From the IMG/VR virus record IMGVR_UViG_3300008050_000347, positions 1 through 22,784 of that record: a stretch of 22,784 nucleotides of DNA. One strand, 5' to 3'. A program made the position numbers and the translations under genes. Shown here piece after piece: positions 7,412-13,885 of this stretch; the first letter of the stretch is position 1; every line of letters begins with the position of its first letter. The DNA comes from a virus. Under the pieces are notes generated by a model, which had not been told where the DNA came from, made no database searches, and was given only the letters and a program-made list of their open reading frames with translations.

Positions 7412-8629
7412 CTAAAAGACCAGGATGCCGGAGGGGGCCGCCATCAACGGCCGCAGGGCATATCGGAGCGCGTCGATGAAATGATTGTTTGCATCTAGGA
7501 TGATCGGCAATACGTCTCCGGTGCGCGGATCGACCTTGTAGCTGTACTTGCGAAACTCTTTTATCGTCCCCACGCACCGCGGGTGGACCACAATGCGCCG
7601 GAAGCTCCGGATGAACGCGATGCCGTCCTCGACGCTCCCCTTGCCCTTCTTCACGCCCGTCACCAGCGGCATCCCGTGCCTGCGCAGGTAGCTGATGGAT
7701 TCTGGCCGCGCACTGTCTGCCCGGACGACGAACTTCTCGATGCCGGGGATACAGGACGCCAGATAGGCGTGCGTGTGGTCGAGCTCCAAACCCACTTTCC
7801 CCGCCTCGTGAGAAACATAAAGCGTGTCCCCGGCCGCATACGCGCGAACGCCCGTTGTCGGATCTTGGGAGAACCCAAAGTCGACCCCGTGGTACGGAGC
7901 CCCGAACGAGTCTTCGATGTCGAATTCGCGGACTTCATACTTGTCCCTGAAGATCTGCGCGTCAGACGCTTGCCAGTACTCGCCGCCCCATACGTGGGCA
8001 TAGAGCTCTGGGTCTATTGTCTTGTCGCGCTCCGCGAGCTCTAGCAGGACATCGGGGCAATACGGGTTGTCTGTGTAGTTCACTTCAACGTCGAGCACCT
8101 TGTCCCCGTACTCGCGGACGCTGTTCACAGCGTCGTCCGGCTGATCCGGGTTGAACGTGAATATGAGCATTCGGCCGGGCTCGCGGATAGAGGGGTTCAG
8201 CTTTTCTAGCGACTTCGCAGAAATACTCTGAGCTTCCTCGCACCACACGAACTTGATGCCTTTGATCGACTTGATGCTGTCTTTTTTCGTGCCTGCGTTC
8301 ATGCCCTTGAACAGGAACTTCGCGCCGGAGACTGTGTTCACGAGTTCTGTTTTCGTGATGTGAAAATGCTCGGACAATCCAAGCTCCTCAACCCAGGCCT
8401 CGAGCGTCGCTTTCACAGAGTCATCAATTGAGTTCTGAACTTCGCGCGTGCAAAGGATGTGGCCGGGGTCTGCAAACGAGTTCAAAACCAGGAACCTGCC
8501 CACCTCCTCCGTCTTGCCCCCGCCGCGGCCCCCGTGGATCAGGAAGTACTCATATCTGCCCCGCTCCTGCGCCTTGTACAGGAACGCCAGTTTCGGGATT
8601 GGGTTGTTGGTCTTGACTCGAATTTCCAC
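7412..8629 (-). CDS. terL: Terminase large subunit (ATPase and nuclease)
   Basis: A 405-residue DNA packaging motor. Residues 33-40 are a Walker A (GGRGGGKT), residues 127-133 a Walker B with the catalytic acidic pair (FVWCEEA), and residues 158-170 the coupling region TFNPDQPDDAV. The C-terminal RNase H-like nuclease is shown by GVDFGFSQDPTT (Asp250), VRADSARPESI (Asp305) and a final DANNHFIDALRYAL. All metal-binding acids expected of a PBSX/SPP1-type terminase are present. The start is GTG at 8629, with GGAG six bases before it; the upstream gene ends 3 bases earlier. Length fits the family. It acts with the terminase small subunit encoded further upstream. Confidence 0.93.
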   Translation of the reverse strand: MEIRVKTNNPIPKLAFLYKAQERGRYEYFLIHGGRGGGKTEEVGRFLVLNSFADPGHILCTREVQNSIDDSVKATLEAWVEELGLSEHFHITKTELVNTVSGAKFLFKGMNAGTKKDSIKSIKGIKFVWCEEAQSISAKSLEKLNPSIREPGRMLIFTFNPDQPDDAVNSVREYGDKVLDVEVNYTDNPYCPDVLLELAERDKTIDPELYAHVWGGEYWQASDAQIFRDKYEVREFDIEDSFGAPYHGVDFGFSQDPTTGVRAYAAGDTLYVSHEAGKVGLELDHTHAYLASCIPGIEKFVVRADSARPESISYLRRHGMPLVTGVKKGKGSVEDGIAFIRSFRRIVVHPRCVGTIKEFRKYSYKVDPRTGDVLPIILDANNHFIDALRYALRPLMAAPSGILVF

Positions 8630-8632
8630 AGG

Positions 8633-8863
8633 TTACTCCGGGCGGGTGATAAAACAAGGCGTGCCCTCTCCCCACCAGGCCCCGAGCACGTTGAACTCAA
8701 ACCACTCCTGTGCGTCCTCTGCGGACATGCCGTGGTTTTTGCGAAGCGTCGCCAGCACCTTCTCGGTGTCGTAGCAGGTGATCGTGCCGGGGATCCCGGC
8801 ACGCTCCACCGTCCCCGCGACACAAGACGCGAACTCTGGGAGCTGAATACCTCCATCCATCAT
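8633..8863 (-). CDS. Small conserved phage protein, unknown function
   Basis: A 76-residue protein from ATG at 8863, which overlaps the stop codon of the previous gene (ATGA). GGAGG sits 8 bases before the ATG. The frame is open further upstream, but this start has the ribosome binding site and gives tight coupling. The sequence TITCYDTEKVLATLRKNHG, then MSAEDAQEWFEFNVLGAWWG, then GEGTPCFI is a pattern I recognise from small proteins near terminase or replication genes in many phages ('M-S-x-E-x-A-x-E-F/W-F-E-F-N-V-x-G-A-W'). Its function is not known to me. Confidence 0.7.
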   Translation of the reverse strand: MMDGGIQLPEFASCVAGTVERAGIPGTITCYDTEKVLATLRKNHGMSAEDAQEWFEFNVLGAWWGEGTPCFITRPE

Positions 8864-9072
8864 CTCTGCACCCTCCTGTCGATGCGAACAGCGTGGAGCG
8901 GGAGCGAGCGCGGAAATGCGTGTCCCTCGAACTTGACAAGGATCTCCGTAAAGCCGCGAAGGTTGCGGCGTGCGATGACTTTGCCCGGGGTTCCGACCGC
9001 GATGTTCGTATTCGGGGATCGGCGGTTGCGGAGCGACTTGTACCCGTTGCGGGCTAGGATTACGTTGTCCAT
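8860..9072 (-). CDS. Small basic protein, unknown function
   Basis: A 70-residue, strongly basic protein (many Arg and Lys: RNGYKSLRNRRSP, KVIARRNLRGFTE, HAVRIDRRVQR). ATG at 9072 follows the stop of the preceding gene without a gap, and its stop overlaps the next start. It is embedded in a chain of tightly coupled genes, which supports that it is translated even though I do not recognise it. The alternating hydrophobic pattern (NTNIAVGTPGKVIARR, EILVKFEG) could form a small beta-barrel that binds nucleic acid; this is speculative. Confidence 0.6.
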   Translation of the reverse strand: MDNVILARNGYKSLRNRRSPNTNIAVGTPGKVIARRNLRGFTEILVKFEGHAFPRSLPLHAVRIDRRVQR

Positions 9073-9495
9073 TTACGCAACCTCCAAACCGAAGTTGCAA
9101 CGGACCTCGCAGAGATATTCGTAAAGGTCGGATTCGGACGCGGTGCGGATGTCGCTTTCCGGCTCGTACAGGAACTGACGCAGGTTGTGCGCGGTGTTAA
9201 GAAACTCGATGCGCTGAACCAGTTCGTCGCGGGTCAAAGCGGAGTCTGAACCGTCAGCGTCTGTGATCAGTTCCACCTCATTTTGTACTTCGGCGGAGAT
9301 TGCGGCGGTCAGCTCTGCAAGTGCTTCTTCTTTGCTGTTATGGGTGACAATAAACCCCGCAGACTCGGCACGGTAAAACGCAAAAGTTTTGTCTGCGGTT
9401 TTCGTTGCGCGGCCGAGCTGTGCTTGACGCTCGAAATAGAAGATGTCTTCTCCGTGGGCTTTCATGGACTGCTTGGTTGTGGTTGCTGTATACAT
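9073..9495 (-). CDS. Acidic protein of unknown function at head of terL operon
   Basis: A 140-residue protein starting with ATG at 9495, preceded by AAGGAA at a good distance. It begins with MYTATTTKQSMKAHGEDIFYFERQAQ and carries a helical acidic middle (SKEEALAELTAAISAEVQNEVELITDADGSD) and a second helical region (RDELVQRIEFLNTAHNLRQFL). It is the first gene after a strong promoter at 9557-9585, so its transcript would run into terL. I do not recognise the family. Because of its position it may be a regulator or a packaging accessory protein, but nothing in the sequence shows either. Confidence 0.65.
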   Translation of the reverse strand: MYTATTTKQSMKAHGEDIFYFERQAQLGRATKTADKTFAFYRAESAGFIVTHNSKEEALAELTAAISAEVQNEVELITDADGSDSALTRDELVQRIEFLNTAHNLRQFLYEPESDIRTASESDLYEYLCEVRCNFGLEVA

Positions 9496-9556
9496 GGTAC
9501 GTGTTCCTTTGGGTTACGTTTGAGGCGGTGCTAAATGCTCCGCCCATCTGCCCCCG

Positions 9557-9585
9557 GTTATAAGGAACAGGAGGCAGAGCGTCAA
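9557..9585 (-). promoter_or_regulatory. Sigma70-type promoter driving the terL/virion genes
   Basis: On the minus strand TTGACG (9585-9580) and TATAAC (9562-9557) are separated by exactly 17 bases. Both boxes are close to consensus (TTGACA, TATAAT). It lies in the 110-base gap between terS and the 140-residue protein, with about 61 bases from the -10 box to the ATG at 9495, leaving room for a leader. The -35 part shares AGCGTCAAC (plus-strand reading) with the promoter at 10678-10706. Confidence 0.75.
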
Positions 9586-9605
9586 CACGGTACTTCACAT
9601 TTCTT

Positions 9606-10130
9606 TTACGAGCTGTCCGGGCCCCCCTCCGAGTTCCCAGGCTTCTCACCGTTAAATTCGACCACAAAGTTCGTCGGGCCTGCTCCGGCGTCGATGTTGA
9701 TATTCGTGCCGTCCGTCCAGAGCTTCAGGTATTTTCCCATGAGCTCCAGAGCCTTCAGCCGCCCTTCTAGTTTGACGGACACACCGTGCGGGCCGTGCGA
9801 GACGCCGGAGATGCACTGTCTCGCCGCCTTCGGGATATCAGACAGCGGTTTCAGGGCCCCGGTATCGTCGAAGATGTCGAGCGGATCCACGGACGCCATT
9901 CGCGTAATCATGGAGATGACCTCCGCGGCCTGGATCTGGGATAAGCCGAGCGACCGTTCCACAACATCGCCGAGTTGGTCCTGTATCTTTCTGTTCTTGA
10001 GCAGTCTGACGCCGGACACGGCCGCCGAGCGTTCTGCGTATCCTGCCGCCGTTGCCGCGCGTGTGGAGTTGAAATCAACGAGGTACTCTTCACAGAATTT
10101 CCGTTGGCGGGCTGTCAGCACCTCTGTCAC
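9606..10130 (-). CDS. terS: Terminase small subunit
   Basis: A 174-residue protein starting with GTG at 10130; the GTG overlaps the TGA stop of the nuclease gene (GTGA) and GAGGGG lies 8 bases upstream. A longer open frame exists but would overlap the nuclease gene heavily. The N-terminus LTARQRKFCEEYLVDF followed by NSTRAATAAGYAERSA is the well-known DNA-binding helix-turn-helix of the Terminase_2 small-subunit family, and VRLLKNRKIQDQL continues it. The middle (GLSQIQAAEVISMITRMASVDPLDIFDDTGALK) is also typical. It recognises phage DNA and delivers it to the large subunit encoded about 1 kb downstream. The C-terminus (GAGPTNFVVEFNG) fits the large-subunit-binding tail. Confidence 0.9.
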   Translation of the reverse strand: MTEVLTARQRKFCEEYLVDFNSTRAATAAGYAERSAAVSGVRLLKNRKIQDQLGDVVERSLGLSQIQAAEVISMITRMASVDPLDIFDDTGALKPLSDIPKAARQCISGVSHGPHGVSVKLEGRLKALELMGKYLKLWTDGTNINIDAGAGPTNFVVEFNGEKPGNSEGGPDSS

Positions 10131-10480
10131 AGCTCTATCCCCTCGCGTTCGCAGAGAGTGTCCACAATTTTCAGTCCTTGGCGCAGGCCTCGGGCTATGA
10201 ACACAGTTTGACCTAGGGCGGACATCTTTTCGGTCACTTCTTTCTGCGCACCGGATACCGTACCTTTCAGCGTCTTCACCTCGATCCAGTATGACTTGCC
10301 CTCGGCGCCGATTACGCATAGGTCCGGAATCCCGGCCATCACTCCGATGCGTTTAAACGCCGCACCTTCGCGAGCAGAGCGGTTCCCGCCGTTCGGGACG
10401 TGGAATATGAACAGCCCCCGTTCGCGTGCGACACGGACCATTTCTGCCTGAATAGAGTCCTCTACGCTCCTGCCTGGCAT
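10127..10480 (-). CDS. VRR-NUC domain endonuclease
   Basis: A 117-residue single-domain protein with ATG at 10480 that overlaps the stop of the upstream ribbon-helix-helix gene (TAATG). Residues 26-35 (FHVPNGGNRS), 44-57 (RIGVMAGIPDLCVI) and 64-81 (YWIEVKT-x5-SGAQKE) hold the PD-(D/E)XK core of VRR-NUC nucleases: Asp53, Glu67, Lys69 and the downstream Gln79. VRR-NUC proteins cleave structured DNA; stand-alone phage copies are common beside replication or packaging genes and may resolve branched DNA before packaging. Its place next to terS supports that reading, but the substrate is unknown. Length and motifs are complete, so it should be active. Confidence 0.85.
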   Translation of the reverse strand: MPGRSVEDSIQAEMVRVARERGLFIFHVPNGGNRSAREGAAFKRIGVMAGIPDLCVIGAEGKSYWIEVKTLKGTVSGAQKEVTEKMSALGQTVFIARGLRQGLKIVDTLCEREGIEL

Positions 10481-10641
10481 TATGCGGTGACCCCGAGCGC
10501 GTCCGCTTCCTTTTCCACGAGGCGCCGGACCATACAGCTCATCGACACGGGTTCGCCTTCTTCCCCCGTCGCCCGAGCGGACAGTTTAACAAGTTTTCGT
10601 TTCGTGTCAGCGTCCATCGTGAACGTAGTGTGTTTCTTCAT
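10480..10641 (-). CDS. Small ribbon-helix-helix-like DNA-binding protein
   Basis: A 53-residue frame from ATG at 10641 to TAA at 10480. GGAG lies 6 bases before the ATG, and the stop overlaps the start of the nuclease gene, so it is a real, coupled gene. The start KKHTTFTMDADTKRKLVKLSA (beta strand then helix) and the second helix VSMSCMVRRLVEKEADAL follow the strand-helix-helix plan of Arc/MetJ/CopG-type dimeric repressors. It is the first gene of the leftward operon, 37 bases after a promoter at 10678-10706. Such a gene in this position commonly autoregulates; the repeats in the adjacent intergenic region are candidate targets. The family call is by pattern, with no fold check. Confidence 0.65.
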   Translation of the reverse strand: MKKHTTFTMDADTKRKLVKLSARATGEEGEPVSMSCMVRRLVEKEADALGVTA

Positions 10642-10677
10642 TGTAAGCTCCATGTGGTGTTATGTCTAAGTCCTATC

Positions 10678-10706
10678 AACATACCGCATACCAGGCACAG
10701 CGTCAA
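10678..10706 (-). promoter_or_regulatory. Sigma70-type promoter for the leftward operon
   Basis: On the minus strand TTGACG (10706-10701) and TATGTT (10683-10678) are 17 bases apart. The -10 box lies 37 bases before the ATG of the ribbon-helix-helix gene. The -35 hexamer and its surroundings match the second leftward promoter (9557-9585) over nine bases (AGCGTCAAC on the plus strand), which suggests a shared control signal. Confidence 0.65.
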
Positions 10707-10780
10707 CGTCGGATTCCGAAAACCGGCAGATTTCCGCACTGCCGCCCAATGCAATAGTCCCGATTGTATAGGTTGAGTCA

Positions 10781-10809
10781 ATAATACCAGGGGTTTGGTG
10801 AAAACGCAA
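10781..10809 (-). promoter_or_regulatory. Putative extended -10 promoter in first direct repeat
   Basis: On the minus strand TTGCGT (10809-10804) and TATTAT (10786-10781) are 17 bases apart and the -10 box is preceded by TGG, an extended -10. The second repeat copy has the same -10 at 10853-10848 with a TTGTAT 19 bases upstream. Either would direct transcription into the leftward operon. The -35 box coincides with the left half of the inverted repeat at 10804-10826, so a bound protein would block it. Confidence 0.45.
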
Positions 10810-10826
10810 TAAGAACGCGATTGCGT
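10804..10826. promoter_or_regulatory. Inverted repeat, candidate operator
   Basis: ACGCAAT (10804-10810) and ATTGCGT (10820-10826) form a perfect 7-base dyad with 9 bases between. It lies between the two direct repeat copies and its left arm is the -35 box of a putative leftward promoter. Size and spacing suit a dimeric helix-turn-helix or ribbon-helix-helix repressor. Confidence 0.45.
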
Positions 10827-10950
10827 CCAGTTGCGCGACTTGAGTCAATAATACCAGGGGTTTGGTGCTCAAATACAACGATACAACAGACGATACTATA
10901 TAAGGGACCCCCACTCCCTCCCCCACCTATTCTCTTACACGGGCGCCCTC

Positions 10951-10985
10951 CTTTAGACTATCTAAAGAAACCCCCTACGGGGGTT
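10951..10985. terminator. Two adjacent hairpins in divergent region
   Basis: CTTTAGA (10951-10957) pairs with TCTAAAG (10961-10967), a 7-base stem with a CTA loop. Two bases later AACCCCC (10969-10975) pairs with GGGGGTT (10979-10985), a 7-base stem with a TAC loop. On the minus strand the second hairpin is followed by TCTTTAG, on the plus strand by CCTTCT, so neither has an ideal U-tract. They may insulate the two operons, attenuate transcription, or form structure at an origin. Confidence 0.45.
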
Positions 10986-11401
10986 CCTTCTACCTTCGTA
11001 AAAAAAAAAGCCATACCAACTGTGTATTAGGCGTTGTATTGTTGTATTCGGGCACCACGCCCCTCGTACGACAGGGCCAACCTATACAACTGCCGAATAC
11101 AATGCGATCATTGTATAGGGCACCGAACCCTTGCAAACAAAGGCTCAACCTATACAATTGGGGTCTTTTCCGCTCAGATACGTGAACACAGCCCCCTGAT
11201 ACGCACCTAATCCGCAGTCCCCGCCCCCGCCGCTCCCAACTCTGCACAGCACGCTCAAATCCCTCTGTATTTCGCGCCTGTGCTCGTTTCCCGCCCTCAC
11301 CCACGTACTTATTCGGATCAGGTCCTCAAACGCAACACAGCTCAGACAGGGTCTCCAACTGCCGCACCCCCGCCCAACGCACACAGGTTCGCAATACGTT
11401 A

Positions 11402-11431
11402 TTGACACGGCAGGATCGCATACCTTACGTT
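11402..11431 (+). promoter_or_regulatory. Candidate rightward promoter for replication genes
   Basis: A perfect TTGACA at 11402-11407 is followed after 18 bases by TACGTT at 11426-11431. The -10 box matches the consensus at only three positions, including the conserved first T, A and last T. It is 67 bases upstream of the first rightward gene, the only good -35 box in that stretch. A phage-encoded activator would explain the weak -10. Confidence 0.45.
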
Positions 11432-11497
11432 CTCCCTTTCAGCGCCGTCCCCGTCCGCGCACATCAAAGTGACGGGGGAACCCACGAGGCACCTCAC

Positions 11498-11680
11498 ATG
11501 AAAACGCATTACCTACTCGACCACAAGCAATCCGCATGTGGTCTTCATAAACCCCGCCGGGCCACAAAGCGAGTCAACTCCGTCGACTGCCCGTCCTGTC
11601 TCGCATGGATAGAGAAGAACTTGAAAATCCGTGCTGAACAAATACACAGGAAAGCGGGGGGGAACACTCATGCTCAGTAA
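11498..11680 (+). CDS. Small CxxC protein, probable zinc-binding
   Basis: A 60-residue protein with ATG at 11498 and a GAGG ribosome binding site 10 bases upstream. The frame is open further upstream, but only this ATG has a binding site. The sequence HYLLDHKQSACGLHKP followed by RVNSVDCPSCLAWIEK resembles small phage proteins with a H...C and a CxxC that together probably bind one zinc ion (His2, Cys13, CPSC). It ends KAGGNTHAQ and overlaps the PrimPol start by 11 bases, so the two are likely co-translated. Function is not known; small zinc proteins of this type are common in early phage operons. Confidence 0.6.
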   Translation: MKTHYLLDHKQSACGLHKPRRATKRVNSVDCPSCLAWIEKNLKIRAEQIHRKAGGNTHAQ

Positions 11681-13778
11681 CATCCTCTCGGAACTCCAGG
11701 CCTTGGACCAATGGGTCTGCTGGCAGTACGAAGAACGCAACGGCCGCCCCACCAAAGTCCCCAGGCAGTCCAACGGAGATCTAGCGAGCGCGACAAACCC
11801 GGCCACATGGACAAGTTTCAGCAATGCGCGAGACGCTGTCGAAGAGTGCGGATTCAGCGGCCTGGGATTCGTGTTCACGGAAAGCGACCCCTATATCGGG
11901 ATCGACGTGGACGGGAGCATAGACGACGAACTCGTCCAGTTCATGGACAGTTATACGGAGAGGTCCCCGTCGGGCACAGGTGTCCACATCTTTATCAAAG
12001 GGGAGCTCCCAGACGGGGGCCGGGGGCGCCGGAGCGGGAAACTGGAGGTCTACGCTCGCGAGCGGTTCTTCACCATGACAGGGCAGGTATATCACGATGC
12101 GCCTATCCGGTCGGATGCGGAAAAGCTCGCACAGTTCATGGCCTACTTCCCAGAGCGCAACGAAACAGTCTTGGAGGACGTCGTCGAAGGGGAGCCTCCT
12201 TTGCGCGACGATGAGGTTTTGACTGCCGTGCGCACGAGCGCACAATCCGCCGTATTCGCCAAGCTATGGGATGGAGACTGGCAGGACACCCACGAGTCGC
12301 AGTCCGACGCGGACGCCGCGCTGTTGAGTCGCTTGCGGTTTTGGACTGGAGGACACCGGGCGCAGAGTCTGCGGTTATTTGGGCAATCCATGCTCGGGCG
12401 ACGCGACAAGTGGAGCCGGGAGGATTATCAGGTGGCGACATGGGACGCTATAAACAGAGGCATAGTGCGCGACATCGCTCCCGTGGACATCCGCGTCCCG
12501 ATGTTCCTGCGTCCGGATGTCGCTGTCGAGGCCGGGCTCTGTGATGTGGAGCAGATCCGGCAGACGTGCGACGCGGCAGTTCGCACAGCTATTCGAGGGA
12601 CTGTCCTGGGGGCCCTCGTTACAGAACTCGAGGCGGTGACGGATCCACCTCTCCCGCTCGCGCTCACGCTTCCGAAGGCCTACGCAATCGCCGGGGCCGC
12701 GCTCACAAGCCGGACGAGCAACCCGCTCGCTTCAGGAGGCCGGGGCGTTGGGCTCGCCAAAGTTGTGATCAACACCGCCGGGGGCCAGGCGTGCAACGTA
12801 TACGCGCTCACCGTTTCGGAGTCCGCCACGGGAAAAGACATCGGGGGCGTGCTCTCTAGCTTTGCCCACGAAAGAAAGTGGCATATCGGGGGCACGGGGT
12901 CCACGGAGGGCCTGCTCGATGCGCTCGCCGCGAAACAGGGAAAGCCTGTCATTATGGAGATCGGAGAGTTTCAGAACTGGGTGGATCAAAGGCACTGGCA
13001 AGCGAAGGCCGCCCCCATGGTCACGGACATGTTCAATAAATACTGGTTCGAGATGTCCCTGTCTCAACGAGGGGAGAATGTAAAGCCCCGGGCGTCGAAC
13101 TACTGCGCTCTGAGCATCACCGCCAATGTACAGCCTGCCGTGATGCAGAGATTCAGCTCAGACCGCGTCGCGTTGGATTCAGGGTTCCTGTCGCGCTTCC
13201 TCCTATGCAACAACCGAGACAATTCGTTCCGGTATGCGGCCTCCGGATTCAAGACTGCGGACGCGGTGAGTCGCATCGGGGAAGCTGTCTCCCCGCTTGA
13301 GGCGCTCCAAGGGAAAGTCTCGTTCTGTACACGCACGAGTTTCGGGGAGCTCGTCGACGAGTTTGAAGGCGCAGAGTTCGCGCCGCACTGGAAACGGTTG
13401 ATCAACGAGTACGGGCCCCGCTTCGCACTCATGCTCACGCCGCAGTGCGGAACAGTTCCGCGAATCGAAGACGAGGGATGCCGGAAGGCTGACGTACTCA
13501 TTCGCTGGCATTACATGCACGCGCTCGACGTGTTCCGGTGGTTTGATAAAGACGACGCGAAATACGAGAAGTTCCTTCACACCGTCTTCAAAGCCGTCGG
13601 GCGTTGCCGGAAGAAAGCAACACGCACCGCGCTGTCTCGTAAGGTAGGAGGAAGTGCGAAGCGCCGGAACGAGGCGCTCGAAGAGCTCGTAGAACGCGGC
13701 TATATAAAGGAGGTATTCAGCGGAAAAATCCTCCGATTCGCTGTAGATACGCCGCCCAGAGAGTGGGCCCAAGAATAA
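11670..13778 (+). CDS. Primase-polymerase (AEP/PrimPol) with C-terminal helicase-like ATPase domain
   Basis: A 702-residue protein from ATG at 11670, preceded by a G-rich site (GGGGGGAA); a GTG 39 bases upstream has no such site. Residues 1-145 hold the archaeo-eukaryotic primase core: WVCWQYEERNGRPTKVP, GFVFTESDPYIGIDVDG (catalytic Asp79 and Asp81), SPSGTGVHIF (His106) and EVYARERFFTMTG. Residues 200-265 (SQSDADAALLSRLRFWTGG and RQ-like LFGQSMLGRRDKW) match the helical domain that follows the core in NrS-1-like PrimPols. The C-terminal half has a loosely conserved P-loop SESATGKD (383-390) and a Walker B-like VIMEIGEF (427-434), as in DUF3987-type proteins, and a winged-helix-like tail (660-690). 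It should start replication by making primers and perhaps unwinding DNA, working with the downstream polymerase. Confidence 0.82.
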   Translation: MLSNILSELQALDQWVCWQYEERNGRPTKVPRQSNGDLASATNPATWTSFSNARDAVEECGFSGLGFVFTESDPYIGIDVDGSIDDELVQFMDSYTERSPSGTGVHIFIKGELPDGGRGRRSGKLEVYARERFFTMTGQVYHDAPIRSDAEKLAQFMAYFPERNETVLEDVVEGEPPLRDDEVLTAVRTSAQSAVFAKLWDGDWQDTHESQSDADAALLSRLRFWTGGHRAQSLRLFGQSMLGRRDKWSREDYQVATWDAINRGIVRDIAPVDIRVPMFLRPDVAVEAGLCDVEQIRQTCDAAVRTAIRGTVLGALVTELEAVTDPPLPLALTLPKAYAIAGAALTSRTSNPLASGGRGVGLAKVVINTAGGQACNVYALTVSESATGKDIGGVLSSFAHERKWHIGGTGSTEGLLDALAAKQGKPVIMEIGEFQNWVDQRHWQAKAAPMVTDMFNKYWFEMSLSQRGENVKPRASNYCALSITANVQPAVMQRFSSDRVALDSGFLSRFLLCNNRDNSFRYAASGFKTADAVSRIGEAVSPLEALQGKVSFCTRTSFGELVDEFEGAEFAPHWKRLINEYGPRFALMLTPQCGTVPRIEDEGCRKADVLIRWHYMHALDVFRWFDKDDAKYEKFLHTVFKAVGRCRKKATRTALSRKVGGSAKRRNEALEELVERGYIKEVFSGKILRFAVDTPPREWAQE

Positions 13779-13793
13779 ATCGCTTAAAATCGT

Positions 13794-13830
13794 CTTCTGT
13801 AAGTCCCTGGTTTTCGGGGGTTTACAGAAG
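13794..13830 (+). terminator. Long bipartite hairpin after PrimPol gene
   Basis: CTTCTGTAA (13794-13802) pairs perfectly with TTACAGAAG (13822-13830); inside, CCC pairs with GGG around a TGGTTTTC loop. It is 16 bases after the PrimPol stop. No U-tract follows (GCATGAAAAAT), so it is more likely an RNA-stability or processing element, or a factor-dependent terminator, than a simple intrinsic one. Confidence 0.45.
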
Positions 13831-13856
13831 GCATGAAAAATAAACGAAATATCCTG

Positions 13857-13885
13857 TTGAGTCTAAACCCGTTTGGCCCCATAAA
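13857..13885 (+). promoter_or_regulatory. Candidate promoter for amidoligase operon
   Basis: TTGAGT (13857-13862) and CATAAA (13880-13885) are 17 bases apart, four matches to consensus in each box. The ATG of the amidoligase gene is 60 bases further on. With the preceding hairpin it suggests a separate transcription unit for the amidoligase set. Confidence 0.4.

Larger units (their letters stand above)
10773..10867. repeat. 28-base exact direct repeat, two copies
   Basis: Copies at 10773-10800 and 10840-10867 are identical over 28 bases, starting TTGAGTCAATAATACC and ending GGGGTTTGGTG; 39 unrelated bases lie between. Read on the minus strand each copy carries TGGTATTAT, an extended -10 element. 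The copies therefore look like duplicated promoter/operator units. Confidence 0.85.
10763..11158. repeat. Nine ATACAA/TTGTAT motifs, candidate iterons or operator array
   Basis: The hexamer ATACAA or its complement TTGTAT occurs at 10764, 10873, 10881, 11034, 11042, 11084, 11097, 11111 and 11152. Four copies extend to CCTATACAA (10764, 11084, 11111 and 11152 sites). The 15-base sequence ATTGTATAGGTTGAG at 10763-10777 is repeated inverted and exact at 11144-11158. The pairs at 10873/10881 and 11034/11042 both have 8-base spacing and are nearly identical in opposite orientation. Such density in 390 bases is unlikely by chance and suggests binding sites for an initiator or a repressor. No protein has been matched to them. 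Confidence 0.6.
10642..11497. other. Divergent intergenic control region, no convincing gene
   Basis: This 856-base region separates the leftward virion operon from the rightward replication operon. It holds promoters on both strands, a 28-base direct repeat, an inverted repeat, nine ATACAA/TTGTAT motifs and two hairpins. Its plus strand is markedly C-rich, with pyrimidine tracts around 10905-10930 (CCCCCACTCCCTCCCCC), and a run of ten A residues at 11000-11009. Three open frames on the minus strand (ending at 10666, 10990 and 11145) lack ribosome binding sites, overlap each other and the repeats, and have no recognisable sequence, so I regard the region as non-coding. Besides transcription control it is a candidate replication origin. 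Confidence 0.7.

Noticed and set aside
8633-9100. 155-codon version of the 76-residue gene
   Set aside because: The upstream part overlaps the 70-residue gene in another frame, while ATG at 8863 has GGAGG and an ATGA overlap with the previous stop.
10773-10867. Two 28-base identical repeats with a 39-base spacer look like a minimal CRISPR array
   Set aside because: There are only two copies, the interval contains its own inverted repeat that overlaps a promoter, and no cas gene is present. The Cas4-like gene sits with Sak4 and SSB genes and is a recombination nuclease.
10666-10926. Open frame of 86 codons on the minus strand
   Set aside because: It spans both direct repeats and two promoters, has no ribosome binding site, and repeats its own residues only because of the DNA repeat.
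10990-11408. Two overlapping minus-strand frames (10990-11304 and 11145-11408)
   Set aside because: They overlap each other and the inverted-repeat array, have odd Cys/Gly/Arg-rich composition from C-rich DNA, and lack a ribosome binding site.
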